Shown one piece after another: positions 38,336 to 47,300 of a stretch of DNA of 64,000 bases (position 1 is the first letter of the stretch; every line of letters begins with the position of its first letter). Below the pieces are notes generated by a model. That model saw only the letters and a program-made list of their open reading frames with translations, was not told the DNA's origin and did no database searches. Source of the DNA: JACDAN01 sp963802375 (GTDB lineage Bacteria; Actinomycetota; Thermoleophilia; Gaiellales; Gaiellaceae); contig CAWDIJ010000009.1 in NCBI GenBank assembly GCA_963802375.1, forward strand, positions 62,001 through 126,000, read 5' to 3'. The position numbers were made by a program, and so were the translations under genes.

Positions 38336-39691
38336 TCAGCTTTGGAGGAACGAGGGCGGGTCGAGTGGGTCGTCCGGCTGCGACCGCTGCCCTTCCGACC
38401 TCGGGACGTACGGGCGGGATCCGCCTCGCTGGCCCACGCCGGTGACGATCACGGTCACCCAGATCTGGCCCTCCAAGCGCTCGTCGACGGTCGCACCGAA
38501 GATGATGTTCGTCTCGTCCGTCGACGCGGCCCTGATCACCTCTGCCGCCTCGTTGACCTCGTACAGCGAGAGGTCGTTGCCGCCGGCGATCGAGAGCAGG
38601 ATTCCGCGCGCGCTGAGCAGCTCGGTGTCGACGAGCGGCGAGCGAAGCGCGCGCTCGGCGGCTTCGACCGCACGGTTCTCGCCGGTCGCGAATCCGATCC
38701 CCATCAGCGCGGTGCCCGCGCCCTTCATGATCGTGCGGACGTCGGCGAAGTCGACGTTGATCAGGCCGGGCTCGGTGATCAGATCACAGATCCCCTGCAC
38801 GCCCTGCCGGAGCACGTCGTCGGCGATCTTGAAGGCGTCGAGCATCGAGGTGTTCTTGTCGAGGACCTCGAGGAGCCGCTCGTTCGGGATGACGACGACG
38901 GTGTCGCAGGTTTCGCGAAGCGCGTGGACGCCCGCCTCCGCCTGCGATCGACGCTTCGTGCCCTCGAAGCGGAACGGCATCGTCACGATGCCGACGGTCA
39001 GCGCGCCGACTTCTCGTGCGATCCGGGCGACCACCGGGGCTGCGCCCGAGCCCGTCCCGCCGCCTTCGCCGGCTGTGACGAAGACCATGTCCGCGCCGCG
39101 GAGCGCCCGCTTGACCTGGTCGTGGGCCTCTTCGGCGGCGCGGCGGCCGATGTCCGGCTCCGCGCCCGAGCCGAGTCCGCCGGTGAGCTCGCGACCGATG
39201 TGGATCTTTTGCTCCGCGTCGCTCAGCGCGAGCTGCTGGAGATCGGTGTTGACGGCGACGAACTCGACGGCGGCGAGGCCGGCGTCGATCATCCGGTTGA
39301 CCGCGTTCAGCCCGGCGCCGCCGACTCCGACCACCTTGATGTCCGCGAGGTACGCAGAGTCGGAGCGCGGAGCGCGATGGAGTCGCGGCGGCGGCTCGGG
39401 GAGCGGCTCGAGCAACCGGGCGATCCCACGGTCGGAGGACTGTTCGCGATGCTCCGGCGACTGCGGGCGGGCAGGGGTCGGCGGCGCCGCCGCGTCGCGC
39501 GGCGGTGTGGGCTCGTCGTGCCCCGGCTCGGGAGCGACCTCGAGCTTCGGCGGCGGGTGCTCGACCGTCTCCTCGAGCGGCTCGCCCGGGACGGTCCGAC
39601 CCTCCTTCTCGGCCTGTTTCTGCGCGGCTTCCGTTGCCCGAAAGAGCTCGGCGAGCGGGCCCTCACGCATGCTTGCGCGCTTTCGCGCCAT
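38336..39691 (-). CDS. ftsZ: Cell-division tubulin homologue FtsZ with long proline-rich N-terminal extension
   Basis: A 451-residue FtsZ. The GTPase core begins only at residue 117 (IKVVGVGGAGLNAVNRM). It has the tubulin signature GEGGGTGSGAA (208-218, Ser where most FtsZ have Thr), the guanine-binding MPFRFEGTKR, and the T7 loop NVDFADVRTIM with the hydrolysis aspartates. The first 110 residues are charged and proline-rich, hence disordered. The C-terminal linker is only about 20 residues and ends in LDPPSFLQS, a plausible conserved tail for FtsA/SepF-type partners. It overlaps parA by 29 nt. There are no ftsQ/A/W or mur genes nearby, so it is either a relocated ftsZ or a second copy. Confidence 0.9.
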   Translation of the reverse strand: MARKRASMREGPLAELFRATEAAQKQAEKEGRTVPGEPLEETVEHPPPKLEVAPEPGHDEPTPPRDAAAPPTPARPQSPEHREQSSDRGIARLLEPLPEPPPRLHRAPRSDSAYLADIKVVGVGGAGLNAVNRMIDAGLAAVEFVAVNTDLQQLALSDAEQKIHIGRELTGGLGSGAEPDIGRRAAEEAHDQVKRALRGADMVFVTAGEGGGTGSGAAPVVARIAREVGALTVGIVTMPFRFEGTKRRSQAEAGVHALRETCDTVVVIPNERLLEVLDKNTSMLDAFKIADDVLRQGVQGICDLITEPGLINVDFADVRTIMKGAGTALMGIGFATGENRAVEAAERALRSPLVDTELLSARGILLSIAGGNDLSLYEVNEAAEVIRAASTDETNIIFGATVDERLEGQIWVTVIVTGVGQRGGSRPYVPRSEGQRSQPDDPLDPPSFLQS

Positions 39692-40550
39692 TGAGCACCT
39701 CCTTCGCGAACTCCCGGTACGCGTCGGCAGCCGGGCCGGTCGGGTCGTACTTGAGCACCGAGCTTCCCTTCACCGGCGCCTCGGCGTAGCGCACTGTCTT
39801 CTTGATCCGCGTCTTGTAGACGAGCTCGCCGAAGTTCTCCTGCAGGATCTCGATCGCCTCGCGCGCATGGAGCGTCCGGCTGTCGTACATCGTGGGGAGG
39901 ATCCCCTGGATCCCGACGTCAGGATTCAGGTTCTCCCGGATCATCGACAGCGTGTTCTCGAGCTGCACGAGACCGCGCAGCGAGAGGTACTCGCACTGGA
40001 CCGGGACGATCACCCCGCTCGAGGCGACGAGTGCGTTGATCGTGAGCAGCCCGAGCGAGGGGGGCGTGTCGACCAGGACGAAGTCGTACCGCTCCCTGAT
40101 CGGGTTCAGCGCCTTCTCGAGCACGCGCTCGCGGCCGATCATGCTCGACAGGGCAAGTTCCGCCCCGGCGAGGTCGATCGACGACACGGCGAGGTCGACC
40201 TCGGCCTCCTGGATCACCTGGTCGATCGGCAGCCGGTGCACGAGCACGTCGAACATCGACCGCTCGATCTGATCGGGGTTGAACCCCTGGCTCATCGTCA
40301 GGTTGCCCTGCGGGTCCATGTCGACGATGAGGACCCTGTGGCCTTCCTCCGCGAGCGCGACGGCGAGGTTGAGCGTCGAGGTCGTCTTGGCGACGCCGCC
40401 CTTCTGGTTCGCGAAGGCGATGACCACTGCCTCACGCGAGACGTCAGGGGTCGGGGGAACCTCAGGCACGGAGGGTCCCTCGGCCTCCTCCGGCACGGCG
40501 TCGGCTGGATCGCCCGTCGGCGGGCGGGAAAAGAGGCCGGCTAGGCGCAT
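39663..40550 (-). CDS. parA: ParA/Soj family partition ATPase
   Basis: A 295-residue deviant Walker A ATPase. NQKGGVAKTTSTLNLA (48-63) has the signature lysine; VLIVDMDPQGNLTMSQG and FVLVDTPPSLGLLTINAL are the A' and B motifs. An acidic Pro/Glu-rich leader of 40 residues precedes the core. ParA moves chromosome origins or other cargo along nucleoid DNA with ParB. No parB or parS is visible here; the operon continues instead with ftsZ, suggesting a role in positioning division (MinD/MipZ-like) rather than, or as well as, segregation. It is the first gene of its operon. Confidence 0.9.
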   Translation of the reverse strand: MRLAGLFSRPPTGDPADAVPEEAEGPSVPEVPPTPDVSREAVVIAFANQKGGVAKTTSTLNLAVALAEEGHRVLIVDMDPQGNLTMSQGFNPDQIERSMFDVLVHRLPIDQVIQEAEVDLAVSSIDLAGAELALSSMIGRERVLEKALNPIRERYDFVLVDTPPSLGLLTINALVASSGVIVPVQCEYLSLRGLVQLENTLSMIRENLNPDVGIQGILPTMYDSRTLHAREAIEILQENFGELVYKTRIKKTVRYAEAPVKGSSVLKYDPTGPAADAYREFAKEVLNGAKARKHA

Positions 40551-40643
40551 ACGCAGCCTGTCGTTCGGCCCGGGACCGGACTGTCCTGCACGGTCTCAGT
40601 GTGCCGGAAAAGCCGGACTGCGCCACCTCGGGGAATGTGTTTC

Positions 40644-40874
40644 TCAGCTACGAACGGCCAGCAGCATCCCCTCCTCTTGCTCGGCGTCCAATGCCTGCCG
40701 GCAGACGGCAAGCGCCTCGACGGCTCCATGCGGCTCGGGCTCCGTACGCAGCCAGGTCTCGGCCTCGCGAAGGAGCCCGCGCAGCTCGTCCAGCAGCTCG
40801 CCGGCGGGGGCGACGTCCCGGTCGAGAGCCTCGATCCTGTCGAGTCGGTGGAGAACTGCGCGTGCCTCGTCCAT
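40644..40874 (-). CDS. Hypothetical 76-aa helical protein
   Basis: A 76-residue acidic, Leu-rich protein: MDEARAVLHRLDRIEALDRD, then ELLDELRGLLREAETWL and AVEALAVCRQALDAEQEE. Three amphipathic helices are predicted by eye. The call rests on a perfect leaderless promoter, TAGGTT six nt upstream of ATG 40874, and on good helical periodicity. It lies upstream of the ParA operon on the same strand but 93 nt away. The function is unknown. Confidence 0.6.
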   Translation of the reverse strand: MDEARAVLHRLDRIEALDRDVAPAGELLDELRGLLREAETWLRTEPEPHGAVEALAVCRQALDAEQEEGMLLAVRS

Positions 40875-40886
40875 GGGACGAACCTA
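40875..40886 (-). promoter_or_regulatory. Leaderless-type -10 for the 76-aa gene
   Basis: Minus-strand TAGGTT (40886-40881), CGTCCC, then ATG 40874. Confidence 0.6.
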
Positions 40887-40923
40887 CCCGTCCGGGACGC
40901 GCGTGTCTGTGTCGCGTGTGTGC

Positions 40924-42183
40924 CTAAAGTGCGCCGACCGCAAGCGCCGGTTCCGGCGCCACCGTCGGCTTGGGCCGCAGGCCGAGCAGCGTCTCGTCGA
41001 GCGTCCGCAGGAGCTCCGCCCGTGCGCCATGCTCGAGGACGGCGACGAGCGCCGACCGAACCAGGTCCGAGGTCGCCGCCGCCGCGTCGCCCGCTGCCAG
41101 CAGCCGGAGCCGGTCGAGGATCGCCGAGCGCTCACGCGGCGTCTCGCCGAGCACGGCGGCCGCACGGAGCGACGCGGCAAACAGTCCTTCACCGCCGCCG
41201 AGCAGCGAGGTCAGCGACCCTCGCAGCTGCTCGGATGCGAACGGATCGGTCTGAAAGAGCGAGAGCTCCCACCGGTCGAGCGCATCTCCGAGATCGCGGT
41301 CGTCGTCCGCCGCCGAGAGCCGATCGCGGATCCGGCGAGCCCGTTCAGCCCGCACCGAGTCCAGCCGGACTCCCTCGCCGGGCGGCTCGGTCGCGGCGAT
41401 CGGAAGCACAGGACGGATCCCGTACGGCCGCCAGTCGAGCCGCTCGAAGAGCACGGGGCCTGCCGCAATCGCGCCGGCCGTCGCCAACCGCAGGGACGTG
41501 ATCGAGTCAGCAAACTCACCGGGCGCATCGGGGACACCGCCCGACACCGAGGGCTCGCCAAGCTCTGCCTCCAGCTCGAGGACGCAGAGTCGGTCCGGCT
41601 CGCGCTCGAATCCCTCTGGGAGCAAACCACCGGCTTGCGGCCAGTGCGCCGCCAGCTCCCCGGAGGCGACATGACGAACCCGGAGCCCTTCGCCGAGATC
41701 GACGACCCCTCCGGCCGACACGCCGACGAGCGGCGCGATCGCCCCGTACGAGCGCCGAGAACCGAAGAGCGAAGCCTCAAACGACGCATACACACGGGCG
41801 AACACGTCATCGTCCCAGTCGAAGCCGCCGCAGGCCTCGGCCGTCTCGGCCAGGAGCGGCAGGAGGACGGTGCGGGTCAGCGCCTCGCGGGAGCTCGGCC
41901 GGCCGCTCGAGTGCGCGTGCGCGAAGATCGCCGCCGCCGGCTCCCGCTCCAGCTCCGCGAGCGCCGGCTGCGCGTCCGCGAGCGCGGCGAAGCGGCCGGC
42001 GCGCGCGTCGAGGAACGGCTTCACGAGCGGCCGGTACTCGTACAGCGTCGGACTCCCGGGCGCCTGGTGCTCCTCGAACGAGAAGGGGACGTCGCCGCCT
42101 TCCCCGAGCTCGCGGCTCACGGCCGCGAACGCGCCGAGGCAGAACGCGCGCAGCGCCTGGTGCAGATTCGGCGACCGGATCAC
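40924..42183 (-). CDS. Unknown 419-aa protein with possible HEPN-like C-terminal helices
   Basis: A long intact frame with good coding character but no family I can name with confidence. The N-terminal two thirds (MIRSPNLHQALRAFCLGAFA through about residue 270) is mixed alpha/beta. Residues about 290-390 are helical: LGDALDRWELSLFQTDPFAS, then FAASLRAAAVLGETPRERSAI and LVRSALVAVLEHG. That layout (long helix, L-A-x-x-A-A-x-L-L-G-E-x-x-x-E-R, second helix) recalls Apea-like HEPN domains, but the R-x4-6-H RNase motif is not evident. It is on the same strand as, and 44 nt downstream of, a Nei-type glycosylase gene. GTG 42183 is taken as the start. Confidence 0.6.
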   Translation of the reverse strand: MIRSPNLHQALRAFCLGAFAAVSRELGEGGDVPFSFEEHQAPGSPTLYEYRPLVKPFLDARAGRFAALADAQPALAELEREPAAAIFAHAHSSGRPSSREALTRTVLLPLLAETAEACGGFDWDDDVFARVYASFEASLFGSRRSYGAIAPLVGVSAGGVVDLGEGLRVRHVASGELAAHWPQAGGLLPEGFEREPDRLCVLELEAELGEPSVSGGVPDAPGEFADSITSLRLATAGAIAAGPVLFERLDWRPYGIRPVLPIAATEPPGEGVRLDSVRAERARRIRDRLSAADDDRDLGDALDRWELSLFQTDPFASEQLRGSLTSLLGGGEGLFAASLRAAAVLGETPRERSAILDRLRLLAAGDAAAATSDLVRSALVAVLEHGARAELLRTLDETLLGLRPKPTVAPEPALAVGAL

Positions 42184-42227
42184 CCGTTCCGCTTACGCGC
42201 CCGGCCGTCGCTCTCCTCTCCCCACGA

Positions 42228-42959
42228 TCAGGACTGACAGCTCGGACACCAGTACGCGGTCCGGTTTGCGTCGCCCTGGCCGCGCGACTCGATCGCCGTC
42301 CGGCACCGCGGGCACGGACGGCCGGCGTGGCGGTAGATCGCACGCTCCTCGCGGCCTGAGTCGACGGAGGCACGCATGAGCCGCGCCGCCTCCTCGAGCA
42401 CCCGACGCAGCTCCGGGTCCGTCGTCTCGCCCACGGGACGCCACGGCGAGACCCGCGCCCGCCACAAGGACTCCGCCTTCCACATGTTCCCGATCCCGGA
42501 AACGAGTCGTTGGTCGAGGAGGGCGTCGCCGAGCTCCCGACTGGCATGGGCACGGATGTTCGCGACCATCCGGTCGAGATCCGGGGGGCTGGCAAGGATG
42601 TCCGGCCCGAGCTCGCGAACCGCGCGCGTGTTCAGCTCGAGCACGGGACCTCCCCACAGAACGGCTTCGCGTCCAGTCCCTCGCAGCACGAGCCACGGCC
42701 GACCGCGTGTGGCGGAACCGCGATCGCGAACCGTCCACCTGCCGGACATCCGCAAGTGGCTCCGCAGCACGAGCCCGCCCTCGAAGCTCAAGAGCAGGTT
42801 CTTGCCAATCGCCTCCACCGCCTCGAGCCGCCGACCGTCGAGCTGCTCGGCCACGCCGGTGGCGGCGGCGCGTGGGTTGGGGCTCTCCACCTCCACCGTC
42901 TCCCCCACCAGCACCTGGAGGCGACGCGCGGCGCGATGAAGCGAGTCACCCTCGGGCAT
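42228..42959 (-). CDS. Fpg/Nei family DNA glycosylase-AP lyase (endonuclease VIII type)
   Basis: A 243-residue base-excision repair enzyme. The processed N-terminus PEGDSL supplies the catalytic Pro2 and Glu3; Lys53 in EAIGKNLLLSF is the conserved beta-lobe lysine. RLVSGIGNMWKAESLW is the helix-two-turn-helix that grips DNA. The C-terminal zinc finger reads CPRC then CPSC, with four Cys. PEGDS rather than PELPE places it with Nei (oxidised pyrimidines) rather than Fpg, close to mycobacterial Nei2-like proteins. It is divergent from the small gene at 42958, with starts overlapping by two bases, and has a CACAAT hexamer 7 nt upstream. Confidence 0.9.
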   Translation of the reverse strand: MPEGDSLHRAARRLQVLVGETVEVESPNPRAAATGVAEQLDGRRLEAVEAIGKNLLLSFEGGLVLRSHLRMSGRWTVRDRGSATRGRPWLVLRGTGREAVLWGGPVLELNTRAVRELGPDILASPPDLDRMVANIRAHASRELGDALLDQRLVSGIGNMWKAESLWRARVSPWRPVGETTDPELRRVLEEAARLMRASVDSGREERAIYRHAGRPCPRCRTAIESRGQGDANRTAYWCPSCQS

Positions 42960-43401
42960 GCTTGGGATTGTGGACGAGCGGGGCCTTCACCCAGCGACCG
43001 CGGGCGCCGTGGCCGCGTCGGCTTGGAGCCTGCTGGAGCCGATCGACCGACGCCTCCTGCGCTGCGACTACTCCGACGTGCTGTTGCTCGGCAAGGCGTT
43101 CACGCGCGGGCGGCTCGCCTGGCCGGTCGGCTTCGCTATCCACGCGGCGAACGGCGCGCTCTTCGGGTTCGCGTTCGACCAAATCCAGCGCCGTGTCCCG
43201 TACAGCAAAGAGCGCGTTGCGATCGGAATGGCGCTCGCCGAGCATGTCGCGCTCTACCCGCTCTCCTACTTCGTCGACCGCCACCATCCGGCGCGCGGCG
43301 AGGCCGGGATTCCACCCCTCTTCACCAACCCACGTGCGTTCGTGCAGGCGACGCTCCGGCACGCTCTCTTCGGCGTCGTGCTAGGCCGCCTTTCCCGCTA
43401 G
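42958..43401 (+). CDS. Small conserved-looking membrane protein, unknown function
   Basis: A 147-residue protein. LAWPVGFAIHAANGALFGFAF and ALAEHVALYPLSYFVDRHHP are moderately hydrophobic helices containing His and Gly, and ATLRHALFGVVLGRL closes the chain, so two to three membrane helices are likely. ATG 42958 lies back to back with the Nei start; GTG 42970 is an alternative. I do not recognise a named family. It ends 21 nt inside the convergent uvsE reading frame. Confidence 0.6.
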   Translation: MLGIVDERGLHPATAGAVAASAWSLLEPIDRRLLRCDYSDVLLLGKAFTRGRLAWPVGFAIHAANGALFGFAFDQIQRRVPYSKERVAIGMALAEHVALYPLSYFVDRHHPARGEAGIPPLFTNPRAFVQATLRHALFGVVLGRLSR

Positions 43402-44321
43402 ACGGTCGAGAGCCCGCCGTACCGAGAGCACGGCGAGATCCTTCGCCTTCGCCTCGACCATGACGTCCAGCGGCCGGTCAGCGGCGTCGAGAAGCGTCAG
43501 GAGATCCCACGGACTGAGGAAATCCGCGTGCTGGTCGAGAAGTGGAGGCTGCTGGCGGCCGCCGACCGACCGGAACTCGGTCCGCGGGCTCGACACGTGC
43601 ACCTTCGGCCGAACGCCGGCTGGCCACGTGTCCAGCGCAGTGGTGAGCGCCGCACGGACGTCCTCCCGGCCGCGAGCAGGGTTGCAGCGGTGATGGTGCA
43701 GGTCGAACACGACGCGGACACCGGTCCGCTCGTGCAGCTCGAGGACGTCAGAGAGGTCGAAGCAACGCTCGTCGTGCTCGACGACGAGCCGGCTCCGAGC
43801 GCTCTCGGACAAGGCCTCGAACGAGCGCACCCACCGATCAAGTGAGGCGCGGGCATCGCCGTACACGCCGCCGACGTGGATCACGACGACGGCCTCGGGC
43901 CCTGTCCCGAGCGCATCGAGCAGCAGCGCGTCCTGCTCGACGTCGAGCCGCGCCTTGCGCGCGATCTCGGGATCCGGCGAACTGAGCACCGAGTACTGGC
44001 CGGGATGCGTCGAGAGCCTGAGCCCGAGTCGGCTCGCCTTCTCGCCGAGCCGCGCCAGCCGACTTTTCGCACTCGCCGATCTGCCGCCGGTAGTCCAGCT
44101 GCGGCAGATCGGGATGCGTGCCGTACGGCACCGTGCTGCTCGACAGGCGATAGACCCGGATGTCCACCTCGTCGAGGTAGTCGAAGACCGCGTCGAGCAG
44201 CTCGAGCGACCTCGAGAGGTGCGGCCCGCGTCTGCCAGCGCCGCCCGTCGTTCGACTTCATCCCGCCGTTGCCGAGCACCTTGACGGCGAAGCCGAGCCG
44301 GTAGGACAAGATTCTGTCCAA
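43381..44321 (-). pseudogene. uvsE: UV damage endonuclease UvsE, frameshifted twice
   Basis: Joined across three frames this is a nearly full-length UVDE family endonuclease, which nicks 5' of UV photoproducts using a metal-dependent TIM barrel. Frame 1 gives LSYRLGFAVKVLGNGGMKSN, frame 2 IRVYRLSSSTVPYGTHPDLP, frame 3 RLSTHPGQYSVLSSPD, VIHVGGVYGD, VFDLHHHRCNP and KVHVSSPRTEF, the metal-ligand segments. Removing one C of the CCC at 44225-44227 and the A at 44062 restores one frame. Both are single-base insertions. The start is uncertain: TTG 44321 is in frame, and an ATG 11 nt upstream is out of frame because of a TGGACAGAA duplication. Sequencing or assembly error is as likely as true decay. 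Confidence 0.75.
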
Positions 44322-44348
44322 GTTCTGTCCATGTTACAGAGAGCCGAG

Positions 44349-47300
44349 TCACGGCCGCAGCACGGCGCGGCGCGGACCGGCTACGAAGCCGACCTCGACG
44401 AGGAGAGGCATCGCGTCCGTCTCCCCCACCGGTTCGCCGTCGAAGCGCTCGACGGCCAGCCGCTTCATGCCCCGGCGACTCTTCACGTGCTCGACGAGCG
44501 CCGCCGAGCGCCGGGCGGAGCCACTCCGGATCGGGATCGCGGAGCGGGACGAGCGTCTTCCCTCCGCGCTCGACGAAGAGGACCGCCTCTCCGCCCATCA
44601 GGACGACGTAGGCGCCGGCGACTCGCGCCGCACGAGCACCGGCCCGCTTCGGCCAGGAGAGGGCGGCGCCGTACGGCTGCGCAGGGTCCGCCGCCGCCAG
44701 CACCGAGACGTCGGTCGCCGGCTCGTCGTCCCGCGGCCGCAGCTCCCGGATCCGCTCCACGGCACCGCCGAGCGCGAACTGCGCCCCGCCGAGGCCCTCG
44801 ACGAAGTAGCCGCGGCGGCAGAGGCCGAGCGTCTCGAGCGCCTTCAGCTCGCCGTACACGGCGGAGTAGCCGCCCGGAATCCCTTCAGCCCGAACGCCGT
44901 CGCGGGTGACGATCCCCTGGCGCTCCAGCAGGAGCTCGGAGAGCGCCCGCGGATCCCGCTCGCCGGCGAAGAGGCGGTCGGTGAGCGACCACCGTCCCTG
45001 GGTCGCGGTGATCGCGGTCGCCCGGCGGCGTGAGAAGCGGCGCGGCCGTCGCTCCGGCTTCGGGACGCCGTAGCGGCGGCCGGCTCGGAGCGGCGTCCAG
45101 GCGTCGTTCGTGACCTCACCGGCCCAGACGAGCTCCCACAGGGCAGGCAGCGCGGTCTCCGCCTCGAGACCGGTCGTGTCGAGCAGGTCGAACCAGAACT
45201 CCGCGCTCTTGGCGAGCGCCTCCCGGATCCGGTCGTGCACCTCGCCTTCCGGACGCTCGGTGCCCTCCGGCTTCCCGAGCACGGCCGCGTCTTCGCGGAA
45301 GAAGACGGCGACGCGATCGAGCCCAGCGCCGACCCAGACGAGCTCTCCGGTGGCGCAGAGCTGATCGAGCTGCGCCGGGGCGTAATTCGGGACGCGGCGT
45401 GGCAGAACTTCTGACTCCCAGAGGGCGACGGGGAGCGCCAGGCCCTGCAGCGGCACGAGCGCCTCCCGCAGCGTCGCGCGCCGGTCGATCCCGTGCCAGC
45501 CCGGCAGGAAGCGGGCGAAGGCGACCTGCTCGACGGGCTCGACCTCCTTGCGAAGCGCGGCGAGCGACGCGCGGCGGATGCGGCGGAGGACGTCGGGGTC
45601 GCACCACTCGCGCTCCGTCCCGCCAGGCCGGAGCTCCCCGCGGACGAGCTTGTCCCCCCGCTCGAGTGCGGAAAGCTCGGCGTCGGCTCGCTCGGCGTCG
45701 ATCCCGAAGCGCTCAGCTGCCTCCCGCGTGGTGAACGGCCCGCGTCCGCGCGCGTACCGGGCAAGCAGCGAGCGAAGCGGCTCCTCGCTGGACTCGAGGA
45801 AGGCATCGGGGAGGCCGCTCGGCGGCATCGCGCCGAGCGCGTCGCGGTAGCGCCCCGCGTCCTCGGCGGCGACGAGCCGCTCCTCGCCCCCGACGCGGAT
45901 CCGTATGGCGCGGCGCTCGGCCTCCAGCACCGCGCCGAACGCCTCGTCGAACTCGCCCGGCCGCAGATCGCCGCGCCGGAGGAGCAGGTCATGCAGGCCG
46001 TCCGGGTCCTTCGCCTCCCCCGCGAGCGACGTCTCGACCTTGTCGAGCGCCCCGGGATCGAGCAGGTCGCGCAACTCCTCCTGGCCGAGCAGCTCACGCA
46101 GGAGGTCGCGGTCGAGCGACAGCGCCTGCGCCCGCCGCTCGGCGGGAGGCGTGTCGTCCTCGTACATGTACGTCGCGATGTAGTCGAAGAGCAGCGAGGA
46201 CGAGTACGGCGAGGCCGACGCGCTCTCGACGTCCACGACGTCGATCTGCCGCGTCTTCACGCCGTGCAGGAGCCGCTTCAGTGCGGGCAGGTCGAAGACG
46301 TCCTGGAGGACTTCCCGGAAGGTCTCGAGCATGACCGGGAAGGACCCGTACTTCTTCGCCACCTGGAGGAGGCTCTGGGCCTTCAGCCGCTGTTGCCAGA
46401 GCGGCGTGCGCTCGCCCGGCCGGCGGCGCGGGATCAGCAGCGCGCGGGCCGCATTCTCGCGGAAGCGGGAGCCGAAGAGGGCAGTGCCGCCCAGCTCGGC
46501 CATGATCAGGTCGTCCACCTCGTCCGGGTCGAGCACGAGCTGCTCGGTCGGCGGCGGCGCGTCCGCGTCCGGGAAGTGGAACGCGATGCCGTCGTCCGAC
46601 CAGAGGACCTGTGCGTCGATCCCGAGCGACTCTTGGAGCCGAGCCGAGGCGGCGAGCGCCCACGGTGCGTGCACTCTGGCGCCGAACGGCGTCAGCACGC
46701 AGACACGCCAGTCGCCGATCTCGTCGCGGAAGCGCTCGACGACGATCGTCCGGTCCGACGGGACTGCGCCGGTCGCCTGCTCCTGCTCGCGGAGGAAGGT
46801 CATCAGGTTCTTGGCGGCCAGCGCGTCCAGCGAGTAGTCGGACCGCAGCCGCTCGTCGGCCTTGTCGTCCGGCAGCGACGCCAGCTCGCGCGAGGCCTTG
46901 CCGATCGCCTCGCCGAGCTCGTACGGCCGGCCCGGGCCTTCGCCCTTCCAGAACGGGATCGCGCCCGGCACGCCCGGCGCCGGCGAGACGAGGACACGGT
47001 CGCGCGTGATCTCCTCGATCCGCCAGGTGGAGGCGCCGAGCATGAACGTCTGCCCCGCGCGGGCCTCGTACACCATCTCCTCGTCGAGCTCGCCGACGCG
47101 GCCGCCGCCGTCGACGAGGTGGACGCCGAAGAGCCCGCGGTCGGGAATCGTCCCCGCGTTGGTGACCGCAAGCCGCGCGGCACCCCCTCGTCCACGGATG
47201 ACGCCGGCCGTGCGGTCCCAGACGATCCGCGGCCGCAGCTCGGCGAACTCGTCCGACGGGTAGCGGCCCGCCAGCATGTCGAGGACGTTCTCGAGCTGAA

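Noticed and set aside
36646..38445. Long plus-strand frame opposite gamma-glutamyltransferase
   Set aside because: Composition is that of antisense high-GC DNA; the minus-strand frame has clear enzyme motifs.
39307..41502. Proposal that ParA, FtsZ and the 419-aa protein form a novel defence system
   Set aside because: ParA and FtsZ have standard division/segregation motifs and the 419-aa gene belongs to a separate transcription unit; no nuclease, effector or mobile context supports defence.
42958..42960. CATG start overlap between Nei and the small membrane protein as a regulatory site
   Set aside because: Two overlapping starts in opposite directions are seen, but an alternative start at 42970 for the plus gene makes the overlap uncertain.
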